Below are positions 26,279-33,597 of a stretch of DNA of 33,597 nucleotides, piece by piece. How positions within the stretch are numbered: the first letter of the stretch is position 1; each line of letters opens with the position of its first letter. The position numbers were made by a program, and so were the translations under genes. The stretch comes from Rhizobacter sp. Its GTDB lineage: Bacteria; Pseudomonadota; Gammaproteobacteria; Burkholderiales; Burkholderiaceae_C. Below the pieces are notes generated by a model. The model was not told the DNA's origin, ran no database searches, and saw only the letters and a program-made list of their open reading frames with translations. The stretch is from NCBI GenBank assembly GCA_025355745.1, contig JANXZA010000006.1:1-33597 (forward strand), in the 5' to 3' direction.

Positions 26279-26788
26279 TCAGCCAATGGTGCGGAAGCGG
26301 CCGCGCGGCGCGCGCGTCGGGAAGTGACGGTTCAGGCCGGCCAGGCGGGTCGTCGCCTCGGTCTGGTCGTGGTGGCGAGAAACGAGGTTGAAGACCTCCG
26401 GGCGAAGATGCCAGAGTTCGTGCAGCGAACGGGCGGTGTCGATCCGGTACAGCGCGTCGCGCGCCGCTGCGCATCGAATGTCAGTCAGGCTGAGCGCGAA
26501 CTCGTGGCGCACACCTTCCAGCGGCACCGGACCGAGCACCACCTTCGACGAGTCTGCGGCCCGTGTCGAGGCCAGCAGGCCGGGCCACGCGGTGTCGATC
26601 CAGCGGCCCAGATGCTCGCGCCAGGAGTCGTCTTCGGCGCTCGAAACCGGCCGGCTTGCGGGTGGGCAGATCTCGATGCGCGACGGCGTTGCACGCGGCA
26701 CGCAAGCGGGCTCCGCAAGGCCCGGCGGCGCGCAGCGGCGCAGCGGCCGCAGCACGCCTGGCAGGGACTCGTACACGCGCTGGAACAT
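26279..26788 (-). CDS. Conserved hypothetical protein
   Basis: A 169-residue soluble protein starting MFQRVYESLPGVLRPLRRCA. The N-terminal 55 residues are Pro/Arg-rich and probably disordered. The C-terminal part (ALYRIDTARSLHELWHLRPEVFNLVSRHHDQTEATTRLAGLNRHFP) looks helical and conserved in style. I recall similar tails in Burkholderiales hypothetical proteins but cannot name a domain or function. The minus strand is preferred to an overlapping plus-strand frame because of this helical C-terminus. The 142 bp upstream (26789-26930) hold no gene I can see. Confidence 0.6.
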   Translation of the reverse strand: MFQRVYESLPGVLRPLRRCAPPGLAEPACVPRATPSRIEICPPASRPVSSAEDDSWREHLGRWIDTAWPGLLASTRAADSSKVVLGPVPLEGVRHEFALSLTDIRCAAARDALYRIDTARSLHELWHLRPEVFNLVSRHHDQTEATTRLAGLNRHFPTRAPRGRFRTIG

Positions 26789-26907
26789 CGCTGACCCTTT
26801 GGGTCGGCACGGTTGCCGCCCAGGCCCGATTGTTCGCAAACGCTGCCAGACCAAAGCCCGGAAAAGAGCGCGCCGGGTCGTTCAGATTGGCGTCTTCACA
26901 GTGCCGC

Positions 26908-26924
26908 GGCGCGGCAGCCGCGCC
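26908..26924. terminator. GC-rich hairpin downstream of the HhH gene
   Basis: GGCGCGGC-A-GCCGCGCC is a perfect 8-bp inverted repeat, 7 bp beyond the end of the minus-strand helix-hairpin-helix gene. No T-run follows on that strand, so intrinsic termination is doubtful. Confidence 0.3.
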
Positions 26925-26930
26925 GGCCCT

Positions 26931-27236
26931 TCAGACCTGCCCGAACTGCGCCTTGCGCTGCGGCGTGTAGTGCCACCACGGCGCCGCCTGTGCGCCGCGC
27001 ATGAAGTCGGTGGCGGCCATGAAGGTGTCGAGCACGCACGGGTCGTGGCGCTGGCCGGTGGCGGCGCAAAGCTGCCGGTAGAGCGCGAAGGCATCCTTGC
27101 CGCGCAACTCGCTCGGGTGCTGAATGCCGATCAGCCGCAGGTCGGCGGCGAGCGACGGGCCGATGTTGGGCAACTGCTCCAGCGTTCGGCATTCGGCCGC
27201 GCTGGCCGCTTTCGGAGACTTGATGAGCGCTGCCAT
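26931..27236 (-). CDS. Helix-hairpin-helix protein, Cdd1/'pathogenicity locus' family
   Basis: A 101-residue protein. A helix-hairpin-helix motif occupies about residues 17-40 (LEQLPNIGPSLAADLRLIGI), then LRGKDAFALYRQLCAATGQRHDPCVLDTFMAATDF, which matches the Cdd1 family (sometimes annotated mitomycin resistance). The C-terminus PWWHYTPQRKAQF is also typical. HhH motifs bind DNA non-specifically. The ATG at 27236 is preferred to a TTG two codons upstream. It starts 12 bp after the lexA stop, so it is probably cotranscribed with lexA and SOS-induced. Confidence 0.78.
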   Translation of the reverse strand: MAALIKSPKAASAAECRTLEQLPNIGPSLAADLRLIGIQHPSELRGKDAFALYRQLCAATGQRHDPCVLDTFMAATDFMRGAQAAPWWHYTPQRKAQFGQV

Positions 27237-27248
27237 GACCAAGCCTGC

Positions 27249-27938
27249 TCACACCATCATGTGATTGCGGATCAGCCCGACCGCCAGGCCTTCGAGCGCA
27301 AAGCCCAGGTCTTGCGCGTCGGCGCCGGTGGGCACGAGGATGGTCTTGAAGTCGGGGTTCTCGGGCAGCAGCTCGATGCCGGCCTTGGTGCGGCGGAAGC
27401 GCTTCACGGTCACGTCGTCGCCAAGCCGCGCGACCACGATCTGGCCGTTCTTCGCATCGCTGGCCTTCTGCACCGCGAGCAGGTCGCCGTCGATGATGCC
27501 GGCGTCGCGCATGCTCATGCCGCGCACTTTCAGCAGGTAGTCGGGGCGGCGCGGGAACATGCTGGCTTCGACCACATAGGTCTGATCGATGTGTTCCTGC
27601 GCCAGGATCGGGCTGCCCGCCGCGACCCGGCCGACGAGCGGCAAGGTGAGCTGGGCCAGGCTCGGCAAGGGCAGGCTGAATTGCTTGCCGCGCGCCAGGT
27701 TCAACTGACGCAAGGTTTCAGAGCGCAGCCGGATGCCGCGCGAGGTGCCGCCGATCAGCTCGATTACGCCTTTGCGGGCCAGTGCCTGCAAGTGTTCCTC
27801 GGCCGCGTTGGCCGACCGGAAGCCCAGCTCGGCGGCGATCTCGGCACGCGTGGGTGGAGCGCCGGTGCGTTCGATGGCGCTGCGCACGAGGTCGAGGATC
27901 TGTTGCTGGCGGTCGGTGAGCTTGGGAGTTTCTTGCAC
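27249..27938 (-). CDS. lexA: LexA repressor (SOS regulator)
   Basis: A 229-residue repressor-protease. The winged-helix domain [21 protein letters not shown], then [26 protein letters not shown], is at the N-terminus. The self-cleavage bond is A107-G108 (GRVAAGSP). The catalytic dyad is S142 (RGMSMRD) and K179 (DVTVKRF). The start is a GTG at 27938 preceded by GAGGA; the longer open frame upstream is not family-like. TTGCAT, 17 bp, GAAAAT (minus, 28046-28018) is a candidate promoter overlapped by an SOS box, so it is autoregulated. The HhH gene follows 12 bp downstream. Confidence 0.96.
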   Translation of the reverse strand: MQETPKLTDRQQQILDLVRSAIERTGAPPTRAEIAAELGFRSANAAEEHLQALARKGVIELIGGTSRGIRLRSETLRQLNLARGKQFSLPLPSLAQLTLPLVGRVAAGSPILAQEHIDQTYVVEASMFPRRPDYLLKVRGMSMRDAGIIDGDLLAVQKASDAKNGQIVVARLGDDVTVKRFRRTKAGIELLPENPDFKTILVPTGADAQDLGFALEGLAVGLIRNHMMV

Positions 27939-27994
27939 GAGAATTCCTCGGTGGTTGGGACCGCGCCGCCAATTCGGGTTTGACGGACACTTGG

Positions 27995-28029
27995 CTGACG
28001 ATTTATCCAGTGACTGTATTTTCATCCAG
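27995..28029. promoter_or_regulatory. Tandem LexA-box-like operators between lexA and the asparaginase gene
   Basis: Two 16-bp sites on the same face, 3 bp apart: CTGACGATTTATCCAG (27995-28010) and CTGTATTTTCATCCAG (28014-28029). The consensus is CTGT-N8-ACAG. The second site fits 7 of 8 fixed positions; the first fits 6. The centres are 19 bp apart, close to two helical turns, which favours cooperative binding. The second site overlaps the candidate lexA -10 and ends 11 bp before the asparaginase ATG. Confidence 0.75.
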
Positions 28030-28040
28030 CTTGCCGAAAA

Positions 28041-29030
28041 ATGCAAAACATCGCTAGGACGTTGACCCCGACCGTCGTCGTGATCGGCACCGGCGGCACC
28101 ATCGCCGGGACGGCCGCCGACGCTTCGGACAACATCGGCTACCGCGCTGCGCAGCTTGGCGCGGCCCAACTCGTGGCGGCCATTCCTGCCCTGGCCGGCA
28201 TGACCATCAAGGTCGAGCAACTCACACAGATCGACAGCAAGGACATGGGCTTCGCGCTCTGGCGCACGCTGGCTGAGCGGGTGGCACAGCAGCTCGCGCG
28301 ACCCGAGGTCAGTGGCGTCGTCATCACCCACGGCACCGACACGCTGGAAGAGACCGCCTACTTCCTGCAGCGGGTGCTGGCACCGTGCAAGCCGGTGGTG
28401 TTGACGGCGGCGATGCGCCCGGCCACCGCGCTGTTGTCGGACGGGCCGCAGAACCTGCTCGATGCCGTGCGGGTGGCGCGCGAGCCCGGTGCTTCAGGGG
28501 TGGTCGCGGTGCTGGCCGGTACCGTGCATGGCGCGCTCGAGGTGCGCAAGCTCCACACCTACCGCCTCGATGCGTTCGGCTCGGGCGATGCCGGCCCGAT
28601 CGCGCACATCGAGGAGGGCAGGCTGCGCCGGCATCGGCCGTGGCCGCACGGGCAGGGCCAGGCGCTCGGGCTGGCGTGGCTGCCGGTCGATGCGGCGAGC
28701 TGGCCGCGGGTCGAGGTGCTGACGAGCCATGCCGGCGCCGATGGCCGCCTGGTCGACGCACTGCGTGCGGCCGGCGTGCGCGGCATCGTTGTGGCCGGCA
28801 CCGGCAATGGCAGCTTGCACCACGCGCTCGACGCGGCGCTGCTCGAAGCACAGGCCGATGGCATCGAGGTGCTGCGCAGCACGCGCTGCCCGCAGGGTGG
28901 CGTGGTCGAGGCCGGTGCTGACCCACAGGCGCCGCTGGCGCATCCCGGCCTGCGGTCGGCCGGCAGCCTGACGCCGGTTCAGGCGCGCATCGAGTTGATG
29001 CTGTCGCTGATGCCGTCGCCGACGCCCTGA
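28041..29030 (+). CDS. L-asparaginase
   Basis: A 329-residue enzyme hydrolysing asparagine to aspartate and ammonia. The first catalytic Thr is T20 in [10 protein letters not shown]99-D100 lie in [14 protein letters not shown], and [20 protein letters not shown] is the next family motif. The C-terminal domain ([24 protein letters not shown]) is complete. No signal peptide is seen, so it is probably cytoplasmic. The ATG at 28041 lacks a good ribosome-binding site; a TTG at 28062 is a weaker alternative. It is divergent from lexA, with the LexA sites immediately upstream. Confidence 0.9.
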   Translation: MQNIARTLTPTVVVIGTGGTIAGTAADASDNIGYRAAQLGAAQLVAAIPALAGMTIKVEQLTQIDSKDMGFALWRTLAERVAQQLARPEVSGVVITHGTDTLEETAYFLQRVLAPCKPVVLTAAMRPATALLSDGPQNLLDAVRVAREPGASGVVAVLAGTVHGALEVRKLHTYRLDAFGSGDAGPIAHIEEGRLRRHRPWPHGQGQALGLAWLPVDAASWPRVEVLTSHAGADGRLVDALRAAGVRGIVVAGTGNGSLHHALDAALLEAQADGIEVLRSTRCPQGGVVEAGADPQAPLAHPGLRSAGSLTPVQARIELMLSLMPSPTP

Positions 29031-29039
29031 TTCAGCGCG

Positions 29040-30488
29040 CTATCGGCCGCGCCGGCGGCGCGCCACCCAGCCCAGCGCACCCAGCCCCGCCAGCATCAGT
29101 GCATAGCTTTGCGGCTCGGGCACGTTGCCGATGACCTGCTGCACGAACTCCGAGCCACCGAGGTCGCTGGCATCGAAGCCGAACACGAAGAACTGGTTGT
29201 CGTAGGTGACCGTGGTGAGCTTGTCCGACAACTTGACCTCGCCGAGAAAGTCGTTGTCATTCGCGAGGTACAGCGTGTGCTTCAGCACGCCGCCGACCAG
29301 CACGTCTTCGCCGAAGGCCAGGCCTTCGAGCTTGGCCGGGATCAGGTCGTCCTTGATGCCGGCCGCGTTCAGTGCGGCGCGGATGTCGAGGAACAGCGTC
29401 TTGGTCGGCGCCTTGGCCAGCAGCGCCGCCTGGCCGGTCAGGTTCGACACATCGGCCGCGCCTTTCAGGTCCACCTTCCAGACCTGCTTGACGACGGCCA
29501 CCGACTCATCGCCCAGGCCTTTGCCGTCGCGCTCGAGCACCAGGAACTCGTGGTCGTTCAGCGCGATGATCTCGCTGCTGTTGTAGTTCTTGCTACCGAT
29601 TTTGTTGTCGTAGGCGAACTGGCTGACGAGGCCGGTGGCAATGTCGATCCGCACGATCCGGTTCGCCTGGCCGCCGTCGCCGCCGTCCTGCGCCAGCGGG
29701 CTTTGCATGAAGCCGATCAGCGCCGTGCCGTCGGGTGTGATGGCCAGGCCTTCCATGCCTTTGTTGGCGACCCGGCCGGTCAGATTGCCGGCGATTTCTG
29801 CGGCGCCGCTCGAGTTCAGGTTGGCGATCGCGAACATGTCGGGCAACGCGAACGTGCGCACGCGCTGGCCGCTGGCGCGGTCGAACTGGTAAACGTACGG
29901 GCCGTACTCGTCGCTGATGAAAACGCTCTTGCCGTCGCGCGAGACGCGCAGCGATTCGGGGTCGAGCCGGGCGTTGTTCGGATTCGTCGACAGGCCGGGC
30001 GCGAAGTTGTCGGAGCGGCCCGTGAAGTAGCTCGCGCCGACCCGGTTCAGCGCCGGTGCACCGCCCGCGCCGTAGTTCAGCGCCGTCGGGCTCGACAGCA
30101 AGGTGGTACCGCTCAATGTCGGCGTCAGGCTGTAGGGCAGCGGCGCGCCGGCGGCATTCGCGCTGAGCTGCAGACGCAGCGACTGGAAGCGGCCGATGAA
30201 CGAGGTGGTGTCGTCGACCGCGGGGTTCCAGGCCTTGGCGTTCGGGCCGCGGTCTTGCAGGCCGATGAAGGTGTTGCCGCCGGCCCAGGCCAGGCCGGAT
30301 CCGAGGCCACCGGCCAGGCTGGCCGACAAGCCGTTTTCCAGGTTGTAAGCCAGGCCCGACTTGTCGAGCGTGGCGCCCGACAGGCTGCCCTGCGCGATCA
30401 GGTTGATGGCGGCGTGCGCGGCGGGCGCAGCGATGGCGCAGGCCAACGCGGCGGCACTGGCCAGGACGAGCAAACGGGGTCGCAGCAT
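29040..30488 (-). CDS. Esterase-like phytase-domain protein with PEP-CTERM anchor
   Basis: A 482-residue exported protein. A signal peptide spans residues 1-26 (cleavage after AHA). The body has the esterase-like activity of phytase (PF13449-type) beta-propeller pattern: GLQDRGPNA, ARLDPESLRVSRDGKSVFISDEYGPYVYQFD, NKGMEGLAITPDG, FLVLERDGKG and KLEGLAFGEDV. The C-terminus VPEPQSYALMLAGLGALGW followed by RRRR is a PEP-CTERM sorting signal, processed by an exosortase, which implies an envelope or extracellular-matrix destination. It converges with the asparaginase gene, 9 bp away. The enzymatic activity is not established for such proteins. Confidence 0.85.
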   Translation of the reverse strand: MLRPRLLVLASAAALACAIAAPAAHAAINLIAQGSLSGATLDKSGLAYNLENGLSASLAGGLGSGLAWAGGNTFIGLQDRGPNAKAWNPAVDDTTSFIGRFQSLRLQLSANAAGAPLPYSLTPTLSGTTLLSSPTALNYGAGGAPALNRVGASYFTGRSDNFAPGLSTNPNNARLDPESLRVSRDGKSVFISDEYGPYVYQFDRASGQRVRTFALPDMFAIANLNSSGAAEIAGNLTGRVANKGMEGLAITPDGTALIGFMQSPLAQDGGDGGQANRIVRIDIATGLVSQFAYDNKIGSKNYNSSEIIALNDHEFLVLERDGKGLGDESVAVVKQVWKVDLKGAADVSNLTGQAALLAKAPTKTLFLDIRAALNAAGIKDDLIPAKLEGLAFGEDVLVGGVLKHTLYLANDNDFLGEVKLSDKLTTVTYDNQFFVFGFDASDLGGSEFVQQVIGNVPEPQSYALMLAGLGALGWVARRRRGR

Positions 30489-30580
30489 GGGATGGGCACT
30501 TTCATCGGAATAAGGGGAACCGGTAAGTGTGTGGGTCCATCATGACGCGGCTGTGTCAACGCGCAGTTCCCGAAAATGCA

Positions 30581-30614
30581 GCGGGCCCGCCCCGGTTGCC
30601 CAGGGCGGGCCCGC
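30581..30614 (-). terminator. Probable intrinsic terminator of ohrR-ohr
   Basis: A perfect 12-bp stem GCGGGCCCGCCC / GGGCGGGCCCGC with a 10-nt loop lies 19 bp past the ohr stop. On the minus strand it is followed by TGCATTTTC, a short T-run. The same stem could also protect the divergently lying PEP-CTERM gene's promoter region at 30489-30580. Confidence 0.65.
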
Positions 30615-30633
30615 AGTGACACGAACCGGAAGC

Positions 30634-31059
30634 TCAGGCCACCGTCAAGGTCACGTCGATGTTGCCGCGCGTGGCGTTCGAGTACGGGCACACGCCGTGC
30701 GCGGCTTCGACCAGCTTTTCGGCGGCGGCGCGCTCCATGCCGGGGATGGTGACCGTCATCGCGACCTGGATGCCGAAGCCGGCCGGGATCGGGCCGATGC
30801 CGACGTCGGCCTTGATCGAGGTGTCGGCCGGCAGCGTGATCTTCTGCAGCATCGCAACGTGCTTCATCGCGCCGATGAAGCAGGCCGAATAGCCGGCTGC
30901 GAACAGCTGCTCGGGGTTGGTGCCGGTGGCGCCGTTGCCGCCCAGTTCCTTCGGTGTGGTGAGCTTCACGTCGAGCACGCCGTCGGACGACTTGGAGCCG
31001 CCTTCGCGCCCGCCGGTGGAGGTGGCGTGGGCGGTGTAGAGAATCTTGTCGATCTTCAT
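30634..31059 (-). CDS. ohr: Organic hydroperoxide resistance protein Ohr
   Basis: A 141-residue thiol peroxidase of the Ohr/OsmC family that reduces organic hydroperoxides using lipoyl-type thiols. The reactive C60 (FAAGYSACFIGAMKHVA) and resolving C124 (EAAHGVCPYSNATRGNIDV) are both present. R18-E19 of the TGGREG segment is the conserved active-site Arg region. The Ohr subtype (not OsmC) is indicated by the length and by YTAHATSTGGREG. It lies 32 bp after ohrR on the same strand, so it is probably cotranscribed and derepressed by peroxide. Confidence 0.94.
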   Translation of the reverse strand: MKIDKILYTAHATSTGGREGGSKSSDGVLDVKLTTPKELGGNGATGTNPEQLFAAGYSACFIGAMKHVAMLQKITLPADTSIKADVGIGPIPAGFGIQVAMTVTIPGMERAAAEKLVEAAHGVCPYSNATRGNIDVTLTVA

Positions 31060-31091
31060 GCTGAAGTCCTTTGTGCGAGGGTGGAGAGAGG

Positions 31092-31550
31092 TCAGGAAGA
31101 TGCCGCCTCAAGGTGGCCGGCGAGGTTGGAGCGCAGCCGGTGCAGCTGCGCGGTCAACGCGGTGAGTTCGGTGAGTTTGAAGCCGGTGGCGCAGGCCACG
31201 TCGCGCGGCACACGGGCAGCCTTGCGGCGCAGGGCGCGGCCGGCTGGAGTGAGGGCGACGCTGACCCGGCGTTCGTCGTCAGCAGCGCGGCTGCGCACCA
31301 GCAGGCCGGCCGCCTCCATGCGCTTCAGCAAGGGGGTGAGGGTGCCCGAGTCGAGATACAGGCGCGCGCCCAGCTCGCCGACGCCGATCGCGTCGCCCTC
31401 CCACAGCACCAGCAGCACCAGGTACTGCGGGTAGGTGAGGCCGAGCGGCGCCAGCACCGGCTTGTAGAGCTTGGTCATCTGCAACGAGCCGGAGTAGAGC
31501 GCGAAGCAAAGCTGATGGTCGAGTTGCTGCTGGGAGAGGGCGGTTGCCAT
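31092..31550 (-). CDS. ohrR: Organic hydroperoxide sensor OhrR (MarR family)
   Basis: A 152-residue MarR-type repressor. The peroxide-sensing C15 lies in DHQLCFALYSGS, and a second Cys at C120 (RDVACATGF) is 105 residues on, the same spacing as C22-C127 of Xanthomonas OhrR. This indicates the two-Cys disulfide type. The winged-helix core is GELGARLYLDSGTLTPLLKRMEAAGLLVRSRAADDERRV. No ribosome-binding site precedes the ATG, and TAGAAT (minus, 31562-31557) ends 6 nt before it, so translation may be leaderless. It is upstream of ohr, its usual target. Confidence 0.93.
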   Translation of the reverse strand: MATALSQQQLDHQLCFALYSGSLQMTKLYKPVLAPLGLTYPQYLVLLVLWEGDAIGVGELGARLYLDSGTLTPLLKRMEAAGLLVRSRAADDERRVSVALTPAGRALRRKAARVPRDVACATGFKLTELTALTAQLHRLRSNLAGHLEAASS

Positions 31551-31556
31551 GAGGTG

Positions 31557-31594
31557 ATTCTATTTGAACGTTGGCAATTGAATTGTGCGCAATT
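31557..31594 (-). promoter_or_regulatory. ohrR promoter and overlapping OhrR-type palindromes
   Basis: AT-rich stretch with two overlapping inverted repeats: CAATT-G-AATTG (31575-31585) and AATTG-TGCG-CAATT (31581-31594). CAATT/AATTG half sites are the core of known OhrR operators. TAGAAT (31562-31557, minus) is a good -10; the palindromes cover the -35 position. Self-repression is the likely outcome. Confidence 0.65.
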
Positions 31595-31627
31595 GAAACC
31601 CACGCGGTGGACGCGGGATTTGATCTT

Positions 31628-31684
31628 CTCCCTCTCCCCTTTGGGGGGAGGGAGTCAAGAGGAAGCCTCTCCCAGAGCGAGAGG
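31628..31684. terminator. Two hairpins downstream of the ABC-F gene
   Basis: A 12-bp stem, CTCCCTCTCCCC / GGGGGGAGGGAG with a TTT loop (31628-31654, one G-T pair), is followed by a smaller CCTCTC / GAGAGG stem (31666-31684). They lie in the 157-bp gap between the ABC-F stop and ohrR. The sequence resembles the purine/pyrimidine hairpin repeats found between genes in many bacteria. A role in ending ABC-F transcription is plausible, but no T-run follows on the minus strand. Confidence 0.45.
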
Positions 31685-31707
31685 GAGTAAACACAAAGCC
31701 GGCGTGC

Positions 31708-33597
<1,890 letters not shown>

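Overview
The window is GC-rich, densely coded chromosomal DNA. A compact phaC-phaA-phaB cluster next to pgeF, a PEP-CTERM protein, a LexA of the LTxRQQ type and the map-glnD neighbourhood together suggest a betaproteobacterium of the order Burkholderiales, perhaps near the Leptothrix/Rubrivivax group. That placement is inference from gene content and protein resemblance, with no search behind it.

Layout. The window opens in the last codons of a dihydrolipoyl dehydrogenase (2-82). A Phd/VapC-type toxin-antitoxin pair (126-838, minus) and a zinc-ribbon Nudix hydrolase (963-1508, minus) follow. Next come pgeF (1639-2424), a small two-helix membrane protein (minus) and the polyhydroxybutyrate cluster phaC, phaA, phaB (2735-6484). 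PhaA condenses acetyl-CoA, PhaB reduces acetoacetyl-CoA and PhaC polymerises the product. On the minus strand, map, glnD, mnmH(selU) and a GDT1-family transporter run as one close series (11834 down to 6632), divergent from purL (11934-15992).

The region 15993-17176 looks like accessory DNA. It holds an antitoxin gene, a palindromic repeat, a VapC whose first catalytic Asp has become His, and a possible regulator remnant. Then come a DUF1624 membrane protein, a glycerophosphodiesterase lipoprotein, thrH (minus), rlmB, upp and a DUF302-like protein. The run 25651 down to 22301 (minus) is a tightly overlapping four-gene unit: D-2-hydroxyacid dehydrogenase, MFS transporter and two half-size ChrA proteins. 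After a DUF1993 gene and an unassigned conserved gene come lexA with a downstream helix-hairpin-helix gene. lexA is divergent from an L-asparaginase gene across two tandem SOS-box-like operators. The window ends with a PEP-CTERM phytase/esterase-like protein, the ohrR-ohr peroxide pair and a YheS-type ABC-F ATPase cut by the window edge.

The most unusual signal is a family of dispersed palindromic elements: three full copies (near 6485, 16333 and 20038) and one half copy (22248). Each arm is built from units of about 10 bp around a GCAGAG core. One copy separates an antitoxin from its toxin. A different dispersed repeat (CTTTCGACAGGCTCAGGGC) is embedded in frame inside purL. No tRNA, rRNA or CRISPR array was seen.
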